From: CAYRHJ01 sp964424105
Lineage (GTDB): Bacteria; Planctomycetota; Phycisphaerae; UBA1845
DNA length: 64,000 bases
NCBI GenBank assembly: GCA_964424105.1
Contig: CAYRHJ010000018.1
Span: 62,001-126,000, forward strand
Reading direction: 5' to 3'
The position numbers and the translations under genes are program-made. Shown here piece after piece: positions 44,535 to 53,603 of the stretch (its first letter is position 1; every line of letters starts with the position of its first letter). A model generated the notes under the pieces. The model saw only the letters and a list, made by a program, of their open reading frames with translations, did no database searches and was not told the DNA's origin.

Positions 44535-45458
44535 CTAAAAAAGGCGACTCTGCCCGTCGCACGGCGGCGTTTGAATGGCGGAAAGGTCCGGGTAGTGCTC
44601 CACCAAGACCTCGGGGACTCGCACGCGATGGCCTTCGATCAGGCTGCGAAGCTGCAAGGCGTTGGCTGGACCTTGCCCGCGATGATGATTATTGGCGAAA
44701 ACATAAACCTCGTCCGTATTTTCTCGCACGAGGTCGATGCGTGACTTCCATTCGCGCAGTTCCGGTTCCGAATAATGGTAGTCATAACGTTCGTGCGTCG
44801 CGACGTTTTCCGCGAACCACTTGTCAGCCCGCCGGCCATGCAGACGCACGTATCCCACGCGGCTCGTGGTGTAGGCCGTCGGGCGCATGCAGTGACCCAA
44901 CGATGGCTGATCGATGTTGCAAAAACCCATTCCCAACGATCGAAACAGATCCAACGTCTCCTCCCGGTCCCAGGAATCGTGACGAAGCTCCGCCACCTGC
45001 GGATGGCCGCCGAACGCACCTGCCAGACGTCGAATCCAATCCTGATTCTCGGTGGTACAACGAAACGACCACGGAAACTGAATCAACAAACAGCCCAGCA
45101 AGCCCGCTTCTGCCAGTGGCTGCACCCCGTCCAGAAAGGACGAGACCGCTCTCGCATCCAATGAATCTCGTTGGTGTGTGAAACCTTGATAGACCTTAAA
45201 CGCAAAGCGAAAACCGTCTCCCGCGGGCACCCGCTTGACCCACCCGGCAGACATTCGCGCCGGCACCAGCCGATAAAAGCTGACGTTGACCTCGACGGCA
45301 TTGAAATAATCAGCGATGTATTTTAAGGCGTTGAATCGCGGCGGTGCAGGGCGGGGATACACCGTTCCCATCCAATCAGCGTAGCTCCATCCCGAAGGCC
45401 CGATGAAACATTTAGACGGCCTGACGGCCTGGGATTGAGGCGTGTCGACGTCGATCAT
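44535..45458 (-). CDS. DUF72 (YecE-like) protein
   Basis: A 307-residue protein with the DUF72 TIM-barrel pattern: CFIGPSGWSYADWMGTVYP near the start, ALKYIADYFNAVEVNVSFYR, FAFKVYQGFTH, VAELRHDSWDREETLDLF, SRVGYVRLHGR and EVYVFANNHHRGQGPANALQL. Family function is undefined, although the fold is enzyme-like with conserved histidine, aspartate and asparagine clusters. The gene is isolated from operons by repeats on one side and a 109-base gap on the other. Confidence 0.9.
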   Translation of the reverse strand: MIDVDTPQSQAVRPSKCFIGPSGWSYADWMGTVYPRPAPPRFNALKYIADYFNAVEVNVSFYRLVPARMSAGWVKRVPAGDGFRFAFKVYQGFTHQRDSLDARAVSSFLDGVQPLAEAGLLGCLLIQFPWSFRCTTENQDWIRRLAGAFGGHPQVAELRHDSWDREETLDLFRSLGMGFCNIDQPSLGHCMRPTAYTTSRVGYVRLHGRRADKWFAENVATHERYDYHYSEPELREWKSRIDLVRENTDEVYVFANNHHRGQGPANALQLRSLIEGHRVRVPEVLVEHYPDLSAIQTPPCDGQSRLF

Positions 45459-45567
45459 CGAGGTCTTGGCAGTCGTAACCCACCTGCTTCATCACCGTGA
45501 CCATTCCGCGTCGTCATCGCGAATCTGCGGGCGGCTTGACGGTTGCACGGGGCATGATCGAGAGCGC

Positions 45568-46458
45568 TTAATCGCCCGGCAGCGTCAACACCTGCCCGAC
45601 GACGAGTCGGCCGGGATCCTCGCCGATGAGCGTTTTGTTCAGGCGGTAGATGTCGTTCCAGCGCGTCTCCGCACCTAACTTGTCCCGGGCGATGGCGTAC
45701 AGCGTGTCTCCACGTTGCACCGTGTAGGTTCCGGAGCGAGCGAAACCTTCATTCCGACGAATCTGTTCCGCCGCCGACTTGACCGGCTCCAGCTTTTTGG
45801 GCGGTACGAAGCCCGCTTCCGGCGGAATGACCACCTTGGTTCCAATGGCCAGGGACGAATCCGCGGCGCCCAGGCCGGGGTTCGCTCCGCGAAGCAACGC
45901 GGCGTAGCCCGCATCTCCATAGTATATTCGCGCCAAGGATTCCAACGTCTCACCGCTGGAAACCGTATGCGTTTCTACCACGGGGCGAGACGGTGGTGTC
46001 GGACGGGCAACGGCCACGTCCCGCGTCGGTGCGCCCAACACCGGTTCATTTCCATCATCGGCATCGACGGCGGCTGCACCCGTTGCACCGCCCGCACCGA
46101 TTCGCGAAACCTCCGTCGCGTCGTGCATCAGATCAGACGGTGACGGGTCGGCCTGCGAGATCTTCTTCTGATCGTTCGTTGTGGCTTCGTCGTCCGTCGC
46201 GAACAAATCAGACAATGCGTCTTTTGGCGCCGGTTGTTCTCGCGGTGGGTCGATGGGCTTTGTGGGCAGTGAATCCGGGCGATTGGGCGGGACTTGCTTG
46301 GACCCGCCCGAAAGCGTCGTCGGTGTGCGTTGATCCGCGATCGGATCATAGCCGATGACGATCTCCGGTGCGGGCGATTGATTACCCGACAAGTACCAGA
46401 CCGCCACCACCACAATGACTATGGACCCCACCAAGCCCAGCTTTACGTCCGTGCGCAT
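45568..46458 (-). CDS. Membrane-anchored double-LysM protein
   Basis: About 296 residues. One N-terminal helix (LGLVGSIVIVVVAVWYLSG) is followed by a long Pro/Ser/Asp-rich linker (about 30-160) and two LysM domains: HTVSSGETLESLARIYYG... and YTVQRGDTLYAIARDKLG.... Both end in the LysM VxIP/VLTLP strand. LysM binds peptidoglycan or GlcNAc polymers, so the protein probably tethers the inner membrane to the wall. The ATG at 46458 has GAGGGAG upstream; the longer frame to 46563 adds a non-coding-like leader. Confidence 0.85.
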   Translation of the reverse strand: MRTDVKLGLVGSIVIVVVAVWYLSGNQSPAPEIVIGYDPIADQRTPTTLSGGSKQVPPNRPDSLPTKPIDPPREQPAPKDALSDLFATDDEATTNDQKKISQADPSPSDLMHDATEVSRIGAGGATGAAAVDADDGNEPVLGAPTRDVAVARPTPPSRPVVETHTVSSGETLESLARIYYGDAGYAALLRGANPGLGAADSSLAIGTKVVIPPEAGFVPPKKLEPVKSAAEQIRRNEGFARSGTYTVQRGDTLYAIARDKLGAETRWNDIYRLNKTLIGEDPGRLVVGQVLTLPGD

Positions 46459-46657
46459 GACAAACTCCCTCGATGCGATGTGCCACCAGTCGATCGGGCG
46501 CGCCCCACCCGCGGCGTAGCCACGCCCGCTCCGCGGATCGGATGCTAATGACCGATGGCCCATGGGTCAAGGAAATGTCCGCCATCGCGACCCAAGGTCC
46601 AAAGTCCCGACCTTCGACACTTGACGTTCGACCTCCGACCGGCTGATGGACGTCGGC

Positions 46658-47026
46658 TCAACGAGCGGCGATGACGGAATGGATGGTGTCACGAAGGGAG
46701 CTCCACTCATAGGGCTTCGCCACGAACGCCGCGGCACCTTGTTGAATGGCTTTGAGGCGGTTCGATTCGGTATCGCAGCCGCTCAGAAAGATGACGGAAA
46801 GGTTGCGGCCTCGCTCGGCGAATTTGAGGCACTCCTGAAGCTCCAAGCCGTCATAGGCGGGCATGTCGATGTCCATGATAATGACGTCGGGTTGTTCCCG
46901 CAGGGCGAAACGTGACGCTTCGTCGGCGCTGTTGGCGGTCAAGGTCTCGAATCCGGCCGCACGCAGCCGCATCGCCAAAGCCGTCGTCAGACCGCGGTCG
47001 TCATCAACTATCAGTGCCTTGGGCAT
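46658..47026 (-). CDS. Stand-alone receiver domain protein
   Basis: A 122-residue single-domain response regulator: acidic pair in ALIVDDDRGL, phospho-acceptor Asp about 52 in IIMDIDMPAYDG, LSG for the switch threonine/serine, and lysine in VAKPYEW. No output domain. Together with the neighbour at 47063 it forms a minus-strand pair facing the kinase genes. Probably receives or relays phosphate in a phosphorelay, or works by protein contact. Confidence 0.88.
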   Translation of the reverse strand: MPKALIVDDDRGLTTALAMRLRAAGFETLTANSADEASRFALREQPDVIIMDIDMPAYDGLELQECLKFAERGRNLSVIFLSGCDTESNRLKAIQQGAAAFVAKPYEWSSLRDTIHSVIAAR

Positions 47027-47062
47027 GGCCGGGTTCCTTCCATCTAGGGCCTCTAGTGCGCG

Positions 47063-47449
47063 TCAGGCACAGGCCAGTGCGGTTTCGCGCGTCGTCAACA
47101 CTTCGTCAATAATGGTGTGCAATTTGGCTGTGTTAAGTGGTTTGTGCAAATAATGGACGTCAGGAGGAGTGCTGACGATCTGGCGAAACGATTCTCGGTC
47201 ATGTCTGAAAAAAAAGCTGATGGGGGATTCGCATTCCCTGCGGATCATCCGGGTTACGTCTCGCTCACTTTCATTGGACATTTCGTGGTCCGGAATCATG
47301 GCGACCTCGTCTTCACGCGCTGCCGGAATTATGACACCCAATCCGTCGCTAACCTCCGAAACTCGGAAACCCCGGGCGTTTAACCGTGTTTTACGGACCT
47401 TGCGAACGTGTGGGTCGTCATCTGCGACTAGAATCTTCGGATACTTCAT
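47063..47449 (-). CDS. Divergent stand-alone receiver domain protein
   Basis: A 128-residue receiver with the opening KILVADDDPHVRKVRK and lysine in LHKPLN. The acceptor strand is odd (VAMIPDHEMSNESE; Asp about 54), lacking the usual DxxMP, and the switch-threonine strand reads ISFFFRHDR. Phosphorylation is therefore doubtful, and it may be a decoy or allosteric receiver. It lies 36 bases upstream of the 46658 receiver on the same strand. Confidence 0.75.
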   Translation of the reverse strand: MKYPKILVADDDPHVRKVRKTRLNARGFRVSEVSDGLGVIIPAAREDEVAMIPDHEMSNESERDVTRMIRRECESPISFFFRHDRESFRQIVSTPPDVHYLHKPLNTAKLHTIIDEVLTTRETALACA

Positions 47450-47752
47450 AGGGTCTTTACACCTCCAAGTCGATGACTGCCTTCATCAGTCTACAATACG
47501 CAAATGCATTCGAATGAAAAAGGTCCAAGGTTGGGCCCTTTGACTCTTGACGTTCGACCTTCGCCTTACTTCGTCGCAGCGCTCAAGACCTTTTCGGACA
47601 ACGCCGATAGCAGTGCACGGAAGTGACTGGTCCAGTCCAAACGCAGTTGTGTTCCTGCAAAGTCACACCACTCGTTGTGAGGCCCGCGGGGCCGGCCAAT
47701 TTCAATTCGAATGCCGCGTTGCCCTTCAATTGTCGACCGGAGACGCCGAGCG
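47450..47752. other. Divergent promoter region between receiver pair and kinase operon
   Basis: About 300 bases between divergent units. No gene is credible, although two short open frames exist. The phrase TTGACGTTCGACCT occurs here and, as TTGACGTTCGACCTCCGA, at about 46622, downstream of the receiver pair, making a small direct repeat that flanks the pair. No firm promoter boxes. Confidence 0.4.
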
Positions 47753-49711
47753 ATGAAAATGACCATTGCAAAGAAACTCGGCGGAGGGGCGGCGATTCTG
47801 CTGCTCCCGTTGATTGCGGTCGCGTGGATGAATGCGCACAAGCTCAGCGAAGTTCGCGAGGCCCTCATTCAAATCACGGATTGGCATGAGCCGGTCGTCG
47901 CGACCGCGGCTGAACTGGAGATCAACAGTCTGGAGGCTACAAGAGCCTCGCTGAGCTACCTAAGAACCTCCGATCCCGTTCACCTGGAGGAAATCATCAA
48001 GCACGACCGAGACTTCCAGTATCACTACGAAGTTCTGGTCAACCTGTGCAAGCGGGACTCCATGCGATCGAAAGTCAGTGTGTCACAAGCAAGTCATGCC
48101 CAACTGCGGGCAACGCTCAATCGTGTCATCGATATTCATAATCGCCAATCGGCGCTCAAAGTGGAACACATGGATCGATTGAAGAAAATCGATGGCGCGT
48201 TGACCGAACTTCAGCATCGAGGCGATCAGACTCGTTCCGTTGATGCCGGTAATAAGTTCATCGCGAGCAAGCAATTGGAGAGCAACGTCAACGGCGTGGC
48301 CAATTGTTTGAGCGGCTATTTGCGTCAGCGTGACTTCCACTTTTGCGATTGCATCGAAGAAAATGAGACGGGCCTTCGCGAGTCATACGAGGAGCTTGCG
48401 AAACACTTGGATTCGACCGCAGAGCAGGAGTTGGCTGAAGAGATTCAAAAGGACTTCAAGGATATCATCACATTGACCCACGAAATTGTCGATTTGGAAG
48501 AACAGAAAACCACTGGGTTGCGGAAATCGATCGTTCAATCTCGGGCACTCGACAGCATTTTTGACGACGAAGTTCGAAAACCAGCGGAGGAATTGCTTGC
48601 GAAATCCAAACGCCAGGCTCTGTGGATTATCGATCGTGCACAGTTGGCATCCATCGCATCCTCCTCATTCTTGCTGTTACTTGGCGGGATACTGGCGACG
48701 ACGCTTTCGCTCCAAATTCGGCGGCGTATTCAAAGTTTGAGAGACGGAGCCATGCGCTTTGCCAGTGGCAATCCCGATTATCGGGTCGACGATTACGGAA
48801 ATGACGAACTGTCAGAATTGGCCGCGGCATTCAACTGGATGGCCGACGCGCGTCAGACTTCGGAGCGCGTCCTGCAACAGCGCACCGGAGAACTCGAGGT
48901 GGCCAAGGCCGCCGTGCGAGAGGGTCAACTGCTGGAACAGCACGCCGCCGTGCTGGCACGCGTGAACCAGCAAGTCACGATTCGCAACATGGAACTGGAT
49001 GAATTCACATACGTCGCCAGCCATGATCTCCAGGAGCCGCTCAGGAAACTCATATCCTTTTCCAAGCTGTTGGAGATGGATACGGGCGGCGATCTGTCGG
49101 AAAGTGCGAAAAGGGACTTGGAATACATCACCACTGCCGCCCACCGCATGCAGTCGCTCGTACGGGATCTGCTGGCATTGTCACGGGTCGGGCGAGCCGC
49201 AATGAAAATGCAATCCGTTGAACTGCGTGACTGCGTGGACCGAGCCATGGCTGCGCTATCGATATCGTTGCAGGAACGTCACGCAGAAGTGATCATAGGC
49301 CAACTGCCCACGGTCGTCGGGGATCGGACACTCTTGACACAGCTCTATCAGAACCTGATCGGTAACGCACTCAAGTTTGTCAGCCCTGGAATGATTCCGC
49401 GCATCGAGTTGACTTGTGTGAATGAAGATAATGACTGCGTGCTGGGGGTGCGGGACAACGGCATCGGCATCAAGGCCGAATACCTCGAGCAGATTTTCGC
49501 ACCCTTCAAGCGACTCCATTCACGCACCCAATACGATGGAACCGGCGTCGGACTTTCCATCTGCCGAAAGGCGGTTGAACGTCACGACGGTCGCATCTGG
49601 GTGGAATCCGAACCGGGCGTGGGCAGTCATTTCAAGTTTATCATCCCCATTCACCAGGAGCAGAATACATGGAACGAGCAGAGGCAAGGAGAGCCGTTGT
49701 TCTCCTCGTAG
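47753..49711 (+). CDS. Membrane sensor histidine kinase
   Basis: About 652 residues: TM1 (GGGAAILLLPLIAVAWM), a long helical sensor region (about 30-300) of 4HB-MCP type, TM2 (SIASSSFLLLLGGILATTLSL), HAMP (about 325-375), a coiled coil, and HisKA with YVASHDLQEPLRKLISF (His about 424). The HATPase_c domain has the N-box NLIGNALKFV, VRDNGIGI, FKRLHSR and GTGVGLSICRKAVERH. The dimerisation sequence SHDLQEPLR is the bacteriophytochrome-kinase type. It overlaps the Rcp1-like receiver by 43 bases. Ligand unknown. Confidence 0.9.
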   Translation: MKMTIAKKLGGGAAILLLPLIAVAWMNAHKLSEVREALIQITDWHEPVVATAAELEINSLEATRASLSYLRTSDPVHLEEIIKHDRDFQYHYEVLVNLCKRDSMRSKVSVSQASHAQLRATLNRVIDIHNRQSALKVEHMDRLKKIDGALTELQHRGDQTRSVDAGNKFIASKQLESNVNGVANCLSGYLRQRDFHFCDCIEENETGLRESYEELAKHLDSTAEQELAEEIQKDFKDIITLTHEIVDLEEQKTTGLRKSIVQSRALDSIFDDEVRKPAEELLAKSKRQALWIIDRAQLASIASSSFLLLLGGILATTLSLQIRRRIQSLRDGAMRFASGNPDYRVDDYGNDELSELAAAFNWMADARQTSERVLQQRTGELEVAKAAVREGQLLEQHAAVLARVNQQVTIRNMELDEFTYVASHDLQEPLRKLISFSKLLEMDTGGDLSESAKRDLEYITTAAHRMQSLVRDLLALSRVGRAAMKMQSVELRDCVDRAMAALSISLQERHAEVIIGQLPTVVGDRTLLTQLYQNLIGNALKFVSPGMIPRIELTCVNEDNDCVLGVRDNGIGIKAEYLEQIFAPFKRLHSRTQYDGTGVGLSICRKAVERHDGRIWVESEPGVGSHFKFIIPIHQEQNTWNEQRQGEPLFSS

Positions 49712-50127
49712 AAGACGACCCCGGCGACCAGGAATTGACACGCCGCGCCCTACAAGACGATATCGTCCGAGCGGACCTTCACGTCGTGTCCGACGGCGAG
49801 GAGGCGATGGATTTCCTCTATCGGCGAGGAATCTACTCGCTGACGTCTGCGCCCCGCCCCGACATCGTCCTGCTCGATCTGAACATGCCCAAGTTGGACG
49901 GACGACAGGTGCTCGCCCGAATGCGATCCGCCGACAATCTCCGGCACATACCGGTGGTTGTGCTCACCACCTCGCAGCAGGAGGAAGACATCTTGCGCAG
50001 CTATCACTTGGGATGCAATTCCTTCATTACCAAGCCCGTGGAGTTGGAATCCTTCATCAAGGTGGTCCGGGAACTGGGTCATTACTGGTTTGAATTGGTT
50101 GCACTGCCGCTCGAGGTGAACGCATGA
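49669..50127 (+). CDS. Rcp1-like response regulator
   Basis: A 152-residue single receiver of the Rcp1 (cyanobacterial phytochrome partner) type: VVLLVEDDPGDQELTRRAL, a characteristic insert DFLYRRGIYSLTSAPRPD, phospho-acceptor Asp about 70 in VLLDLNMPKLDG, VVVLTTSQQEED, and the lysine in ITKPVELE. It overlaps the preceding kinase by 43 bases and the next gene by ATGA, so it is almost certainly the kinase's cognate receiver. Confidence 0.92.
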   Translation: MERAEARRAVVLLVEDDPGDQELTRRALQDDIVRADLHVVSDGEEAMDFLYRRGIYSLTSAPRPDIVLLDLNMPKLDGRQVLARMRSADNLRHIPVVVLTTSQQEEDILRSYHLGCNSFITKPVELESFIKVVRELGHYWFELVALPLEVNA

Positions 50128-51686
50128 CGCCGGAACGCCTGAACATCTTGGCCATCGACGATGATCCCGGTGACGTGGAAATCCTCCGGCGGCAACTTGA
50201 GCAGATCGACGCCTTTGCGGTGAGCATCAGCTCGGCCTGCAACTGGGAACAGGCCGAAGCGGTGCTCGCGGAGCGGGCCATCGAGTTGATTTTTCTCGAT
50301 TACCTGCTGGGCGACAAAACGGGATTGGATCTGCTGCGAGAAATGCGCCAGGGCGGGGAATTGAGACCCGTCATCATCCTGACCGGACAAGGCGACGAGA
50401 ACGCAGCCGCCGCCCTGACCCGCGCCGGCGCGGATGATTATCTCGTCAAAGGCGACGTGAATCCGCAAATCCTCCGTCGCGGAATCGAACACGCCAACAG
50501 CCGTTACCATCGCCGTCGTCTGGAATGCATGAACGCCAAACTCGTGCAAGAACTGAAGGAAATGAATGATACGCTCAAAATAAAGAATCGGCGGTTAAGC
50601 GAGCTGTACGAGACCGCCCACGAATTCGTCGACAACGTGTCGCACGAGTTTCGCACGCCGCTCACCGTTATCAAGGAATTCACGTCCATCCTGGTCGACG
50701 GGCTGGCCGGCTCGCTGACCGACGAGCAGGTCGAATTCGTCACCATTATCGGGGCGCGGGCGGATGACCTGACCCTGATGGTCAATGACATGCTGGACAT
50801 CAGCAAGCTCGAGGCGGGGGTGCTGGGCCTCTCCCGGCGGTGCTGTGATCTCGAGAGCATCGTCGGGCATGTTCGCAGCATCTTGGAACGCAAAGCCATC
50901 GTGAGCAAGGTGACGCTGGAGATCGACATCGACGGCGATTTGCCCAAGGTTCATTGCGACCCCGAGAAAATCGGCCGCGTGATCATCAATCTGGTGGTCA
51001 ACGCCATCAAGTTTTCGCGAGAGAATGGCCACGTGCGACTCATCGCGACGTTCAACGAAATTGCCTCCGAAGTCGCCGTCAAAGTTTGTGATAGCGGACC
51101 GGGCATCGACCAGGAGCACTTGTCGGAAATCTTCGAACGCTTCAAGCAGGTCGGCGGAGAGGCGCGCAGCAGCACCAAAGGATTCGGACTGGGCTTGAGC
51201 ATCGCCCGAGAACTGGTGCATTTGAATTTCGGCGACATCGGCGTGGAAAGCGAGTTGGGCAAGGGAAGCACCTTCACCTTCACCATCCCCACGGCGGACT
51301 CCACCAGTTTCATTGAACGATATCTCGACCGCATCGAAGCCTACCAAAACGGCTCGCCCTTCGCGTCACTGATTCGTGTCGATACGCTTGAAGACCACGA
51401 CGCCCGCTCGCTCGATGATCTGGAGTTGCTCATCCAGCACGGAATTCGCCGGTCCGATCTCGTGTTTCCCATTCATGCCGGCGCTTGGCTGCTGGTTCTG
51501 GCATCCAATCATGCTGAACTACAAGAGTTGATGCGGCGGCTGGATGGAGCGCGACGGGACGCCAATCGCAATCGGCCCGCCGGCCCGTTGCCCGCGTTTC
51601 GTTGCACGACGGAGGGTACGTGGCGAGTGTCGGATGGTCGGAAAGAGTTTACGAAGCGATTCTGCTCCATCGTCAAAAACAGGTGA
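50124..51686 (+). CDS. Hybrid histidine kinase (N-terminal receiver, kinase core, extra C-terminal domain)
   Basis: A 520-residue soluble protein. The receiver is at about 5-125 (ILAIDDDPGDVEI, Asp about 59 in IFLDYLLGDKTG). A coiled coil is followed by HisKA (FVDNVSHEFRTPLTVIKEF, His about 174) and HATPase_c (NLVVNAIKFS, DSGPGI, FGLGLSIAREL). Residues about 400-520 add a domain with ASLIRVDTLEDHDARSLDDL and RRSDLVFPIHAGAWLLVLAS, resembling a degenerate GGDEF-like fold. No transmembrane segment. Gene order suggests it accepts phosphate from the upstream Rcp1-like receiver or kinase. Confidence 0.87.
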   Translation: MTPERLNILAIDDDPGDVEILRRQLEQIDAFAVSISSACNWEQAEAVLAERAIELIFLDYLLGDKTGLDLLREMRQGGELRPVIILTGQGDENAAAALTRAGADDYLVKGDVNPQILRRGIEHANSRYHRRRLECMNAKLVQELKEMNDTLKIKNRRLSELYETAHEFVDNVSHEFRTPLTVIKEFTSILVDGLAGSLTDEQVEFVTIIGARADDLTLMVNDMLDISKLEAGVLGLSRRCCDLESIVGHVRSILERKAIVSKVTLEIDIDGDLPKVHCDPEKIGRVIINLVVNAIKFSRENGHVRLIATFNEIASEVAVKVCDSGPGIDQEHLSEIFERFKQVGGEARSSTKGFGLGLSIARELVHLNFGDIGVESELGKGSTFTFTIPTADSTSFIERYLDRIEAYQNGSPFASLIRVDTLEDHDARSLDDLELLIQHGIRRSDLVFPIHAGAWLLVLASNHAELQELMRRLDGARRDANRNRPAGPLPAFRCTTEGTWRVSDGRKEFTKRFCSIVKNR

Positions 51687-51694
51687 CGTGATTC

Positions 51695-52102
51695 ATGCAT
51701 GAACAAAAAACCGTCTTGTTGATCGACGACGACCGCGAGATCGTACGCGGGGTCGGCATGCGCATGCGCGCAGCGGGTCTTCGCGTGATTTCCGCGAACG
51801 ACGGCCAACAAGGGCTGGAACAGGCCGTTCTAGAGATTCCCGACGTCATCGTGCTGGACATTCGCATGCCCGTCATGGACGGATGGACGGTCCTGGCGCG
51901 ATTAAGGGAAAACCCGAAAACCGCAGCCATTCCCGTCATCGTGCTCTCTGCCAGCGTGCAGAATCAACCCGATAGCCGGGCCCTGGGCCTCGGTGCTCGA
52001 TACTTCTTCCAAAAGCCCTACCACGCCAAGCTGCTCGTCGAAACGGTCAAGGAGCTGGTTTACGGAGGTATCGACCTTTCATCCCCTCGCACAGGGTGCT
52101 GA
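51695..52102 (+). CDS. Stand-alone receiver domain protein
   Basis: A 135-residue receiver: VLLIDDDREIVRGV, Asp about 55 in VIVLDIRMPVMDG, VIVLSASVQ and the lysine in FQKPYHAK. It begins 8 bases after the hybrid kinase stop, so it belongs to the same transcript. No output domain. Confidence 0.9.
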   Translation: MHEQKTVLLIDDDREIVRGVGMRMRAAGLRVISANDGQQGLEQAVLEIPDVIVLDIRMPVMDGWTVLARLRENPKTAAIPVIVLSASVQNQPDSRALGLGARYFFQKPYHAKLLVETVKELVYGGIDLSSPRTGC

Positions 52103-52218
52103 TCAATTCAGCCACCGCTGCCCCGCCGCGTCTTATCGGGCCTCGGCGCGGAAGCGGACTGAATTCCAGCCGCTTTGAATCGTAGAATGTCCTTGGTGAT
52201 GGCCCGGAGAGGTTTACG

Positions 52219-52650
52219 ATGGTGGACGAAAAGTCGCACGTATTGATTGTCGATGACGATGACATGCTCTGCAAGGCGCTTGCGACCCGGCTCTCCTGGG
52301 CCGGCTACTCCGTGGACAGCGTTCCCAACGGTCGACGGGCCATTGACCAGTGTTCCCATCACACGCCGCAAGTGATGATTCTGGACGTGTCACTGCCGGA
52401 TATCGACGGGTATCAGGTCTGCCGGACCGTCCGTAGCAAGCTCTTGAACGACTACACCGCCATCATTTTTCTAACCGGAGCCTCGCAAGATGAGTTGGGA
52501 GACATCGACAGGTTCTTGGATCGCGTCGGAGGACAGTTCTTCCTCCGCAAACCCTACGATACCCAAAACCTGATCGGTTTATTGGACAGCATCACCGGCA
52601 CCAAACGGTTGGCCTCGAACGATTGGCTGTCGGCGTGGAGTTTGAACTGA
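52219..52650 (+). CDS. Stand-alone receiver domain protein
   Basis: A 143-residue receiver: HVLIVDDDDMLCKALATRL, Asp about 56 in MILDVSLPDIDG, IIFLTGASQDE, and lysine in LRKPYD. It has an unusual C-terminal extension (KRLASNDWLSAWSLN). It lies 116 bases after the previous receiver and is probably co-transcribed with the next. Confidence 0.9.
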   Translation: MVDEKSHVLIVDDDDMLCKALATRLSWAGYSVDSVPNGRRAIDQCSHHTPQVMILDVSLPDIDGYQVCRTVRSKLLNDYTAIIFLTGASQDELGDIDRFLDRVGGQFFLRKPYDTQNLIGLLDSITGTKRLASNDWLSAWSLN

Positions 52651-52680
52651 ACACCGCATGGCATGGGGGCACGAACCGTG

Positions 52681-53079
52681 ATGACAACACCACCCACCAT
52701 CCTCCTCGTCGACGACGATTTGGGTGTCCGCACCGCCTTGGCTAAGCGATTGCAAGCCGTCGGTTTCAAAGTCCAAATGGCTGCAAATGGTTCGGAGGCG
52801 TTGCAATTCATTCGCAACCAGCATCTGGACGCAGCCTTGATCGACGTGAAGATGCCCGACATAGATGGTTTCGCCGTTTGTGAAAGCATTCGCGCCAACC
52901 AAGCCTGCAAAGACATTCCCGTGTTCATGCTGACCGGAACCGATGACGGCGTCGTGCGCAATTTCTTCGCCAAGCTGACCTCGACGGTAGGCGCCAACCA
53001 TTCCGTCACCAAGCCCTGTGACGGCAAAGTCCTCGCCCGGCAGCTTTGGGACGCCGTACACGTCCCAAGCGCCTGTTGA
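52681..53079 (+). CDS. Stand-alone receiver domain protein
   Basis: A 132-residue receiver: ILLVDDDLGVRTALAKRL, Asp about 55 in AALIDVKMPDIDG, VFMLTGTDDG, and lysine in VTKPCDGK. It has similar length and layout to the two previous genes and may be a duplicate. An ATG at 52663 is an alternative start. Last gene of the kinase-receiver run before repeats. Confidence 0.88.
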   Translation: MTTPPTILLVDDDLGVRTALAKRLQAVGFKVQMAANGSEALQFIRNQHLDAALIDVKMPDIDGFAVCESIRANQACKDIPVFMLTGTDDGVVRNFFAKLTSTVGANHSVTKPCDGKVLARQLWDAVHVPSAC

Positions 53080-53603
53080 ATCGCGTGGTCGCGCTCATGG
53101 GTCCAGACGCATTTGTCGTTGGACGGGTGGCCCACCTCCTACTGCGCCCCGACCAAGTCTTTTACGAGCCGCGAGCAGGGTGCCCCATCCATCGCGCAGC
53201 GATGGGTGGGGTCTCGATGATCAGAACGCGCAGGGTGGCCCACCTCCTTTGGAGGTGGGGGAGCCGATGATTGACGTTCCCCGTCATGCCCGCAGTCTGT
53301 AGCACAGGTTTCACCCGCCTCTTAACAGAGCCGCGACCGTCAGGGAGCGGTCTTCTATTCCGAATCACTTCACGAGCCGCGAGCGCGAAGCGAGCGGTCT
53401 TCTCTTCCAACATTTTCAGCAGGATGCAGGGTGCCCCATCCATCGCGCAGCGATGGGTGGGGTCTCGATGATCAGAACGCGCAGGGTGGCCCACCTCCTT
53501 TGGAGGTGGGGGAGCCGATGATTGACGTTCCCCGTCATGTCCGCAGCATTGCATTGCGCAATGCGGTCGTAACCCAGGATGAAGCCGTTTGCCCACGCCA
53601 CCC
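53080..53603. repeat. Repeat island: 121-bp direct duplication plus family B, C and D palindromes
   Basis: A 121-base segment (53175-53295) is repeated at 53426-53546 with one visible mismatch. Each copy consists of family C (GTGCCCCATCCATCGCGCAG...) and family B (GTGGCCCACCTCCTTTGGAG...). Between the copies lie two family D palindromes (53328-53352, 53374-53399). A further half copy of family B stands at about 53123-53140. The island follows the receiver genes and precedes the convergent prfA. Confidence 0.9.

Noticed and set aside
44106..45181. Plus-strand frames of 129-276 codons
   Set aside because: They overlap a REP-like repeat and the antisense strand of the DUF72 gene; composition is not protein-like.
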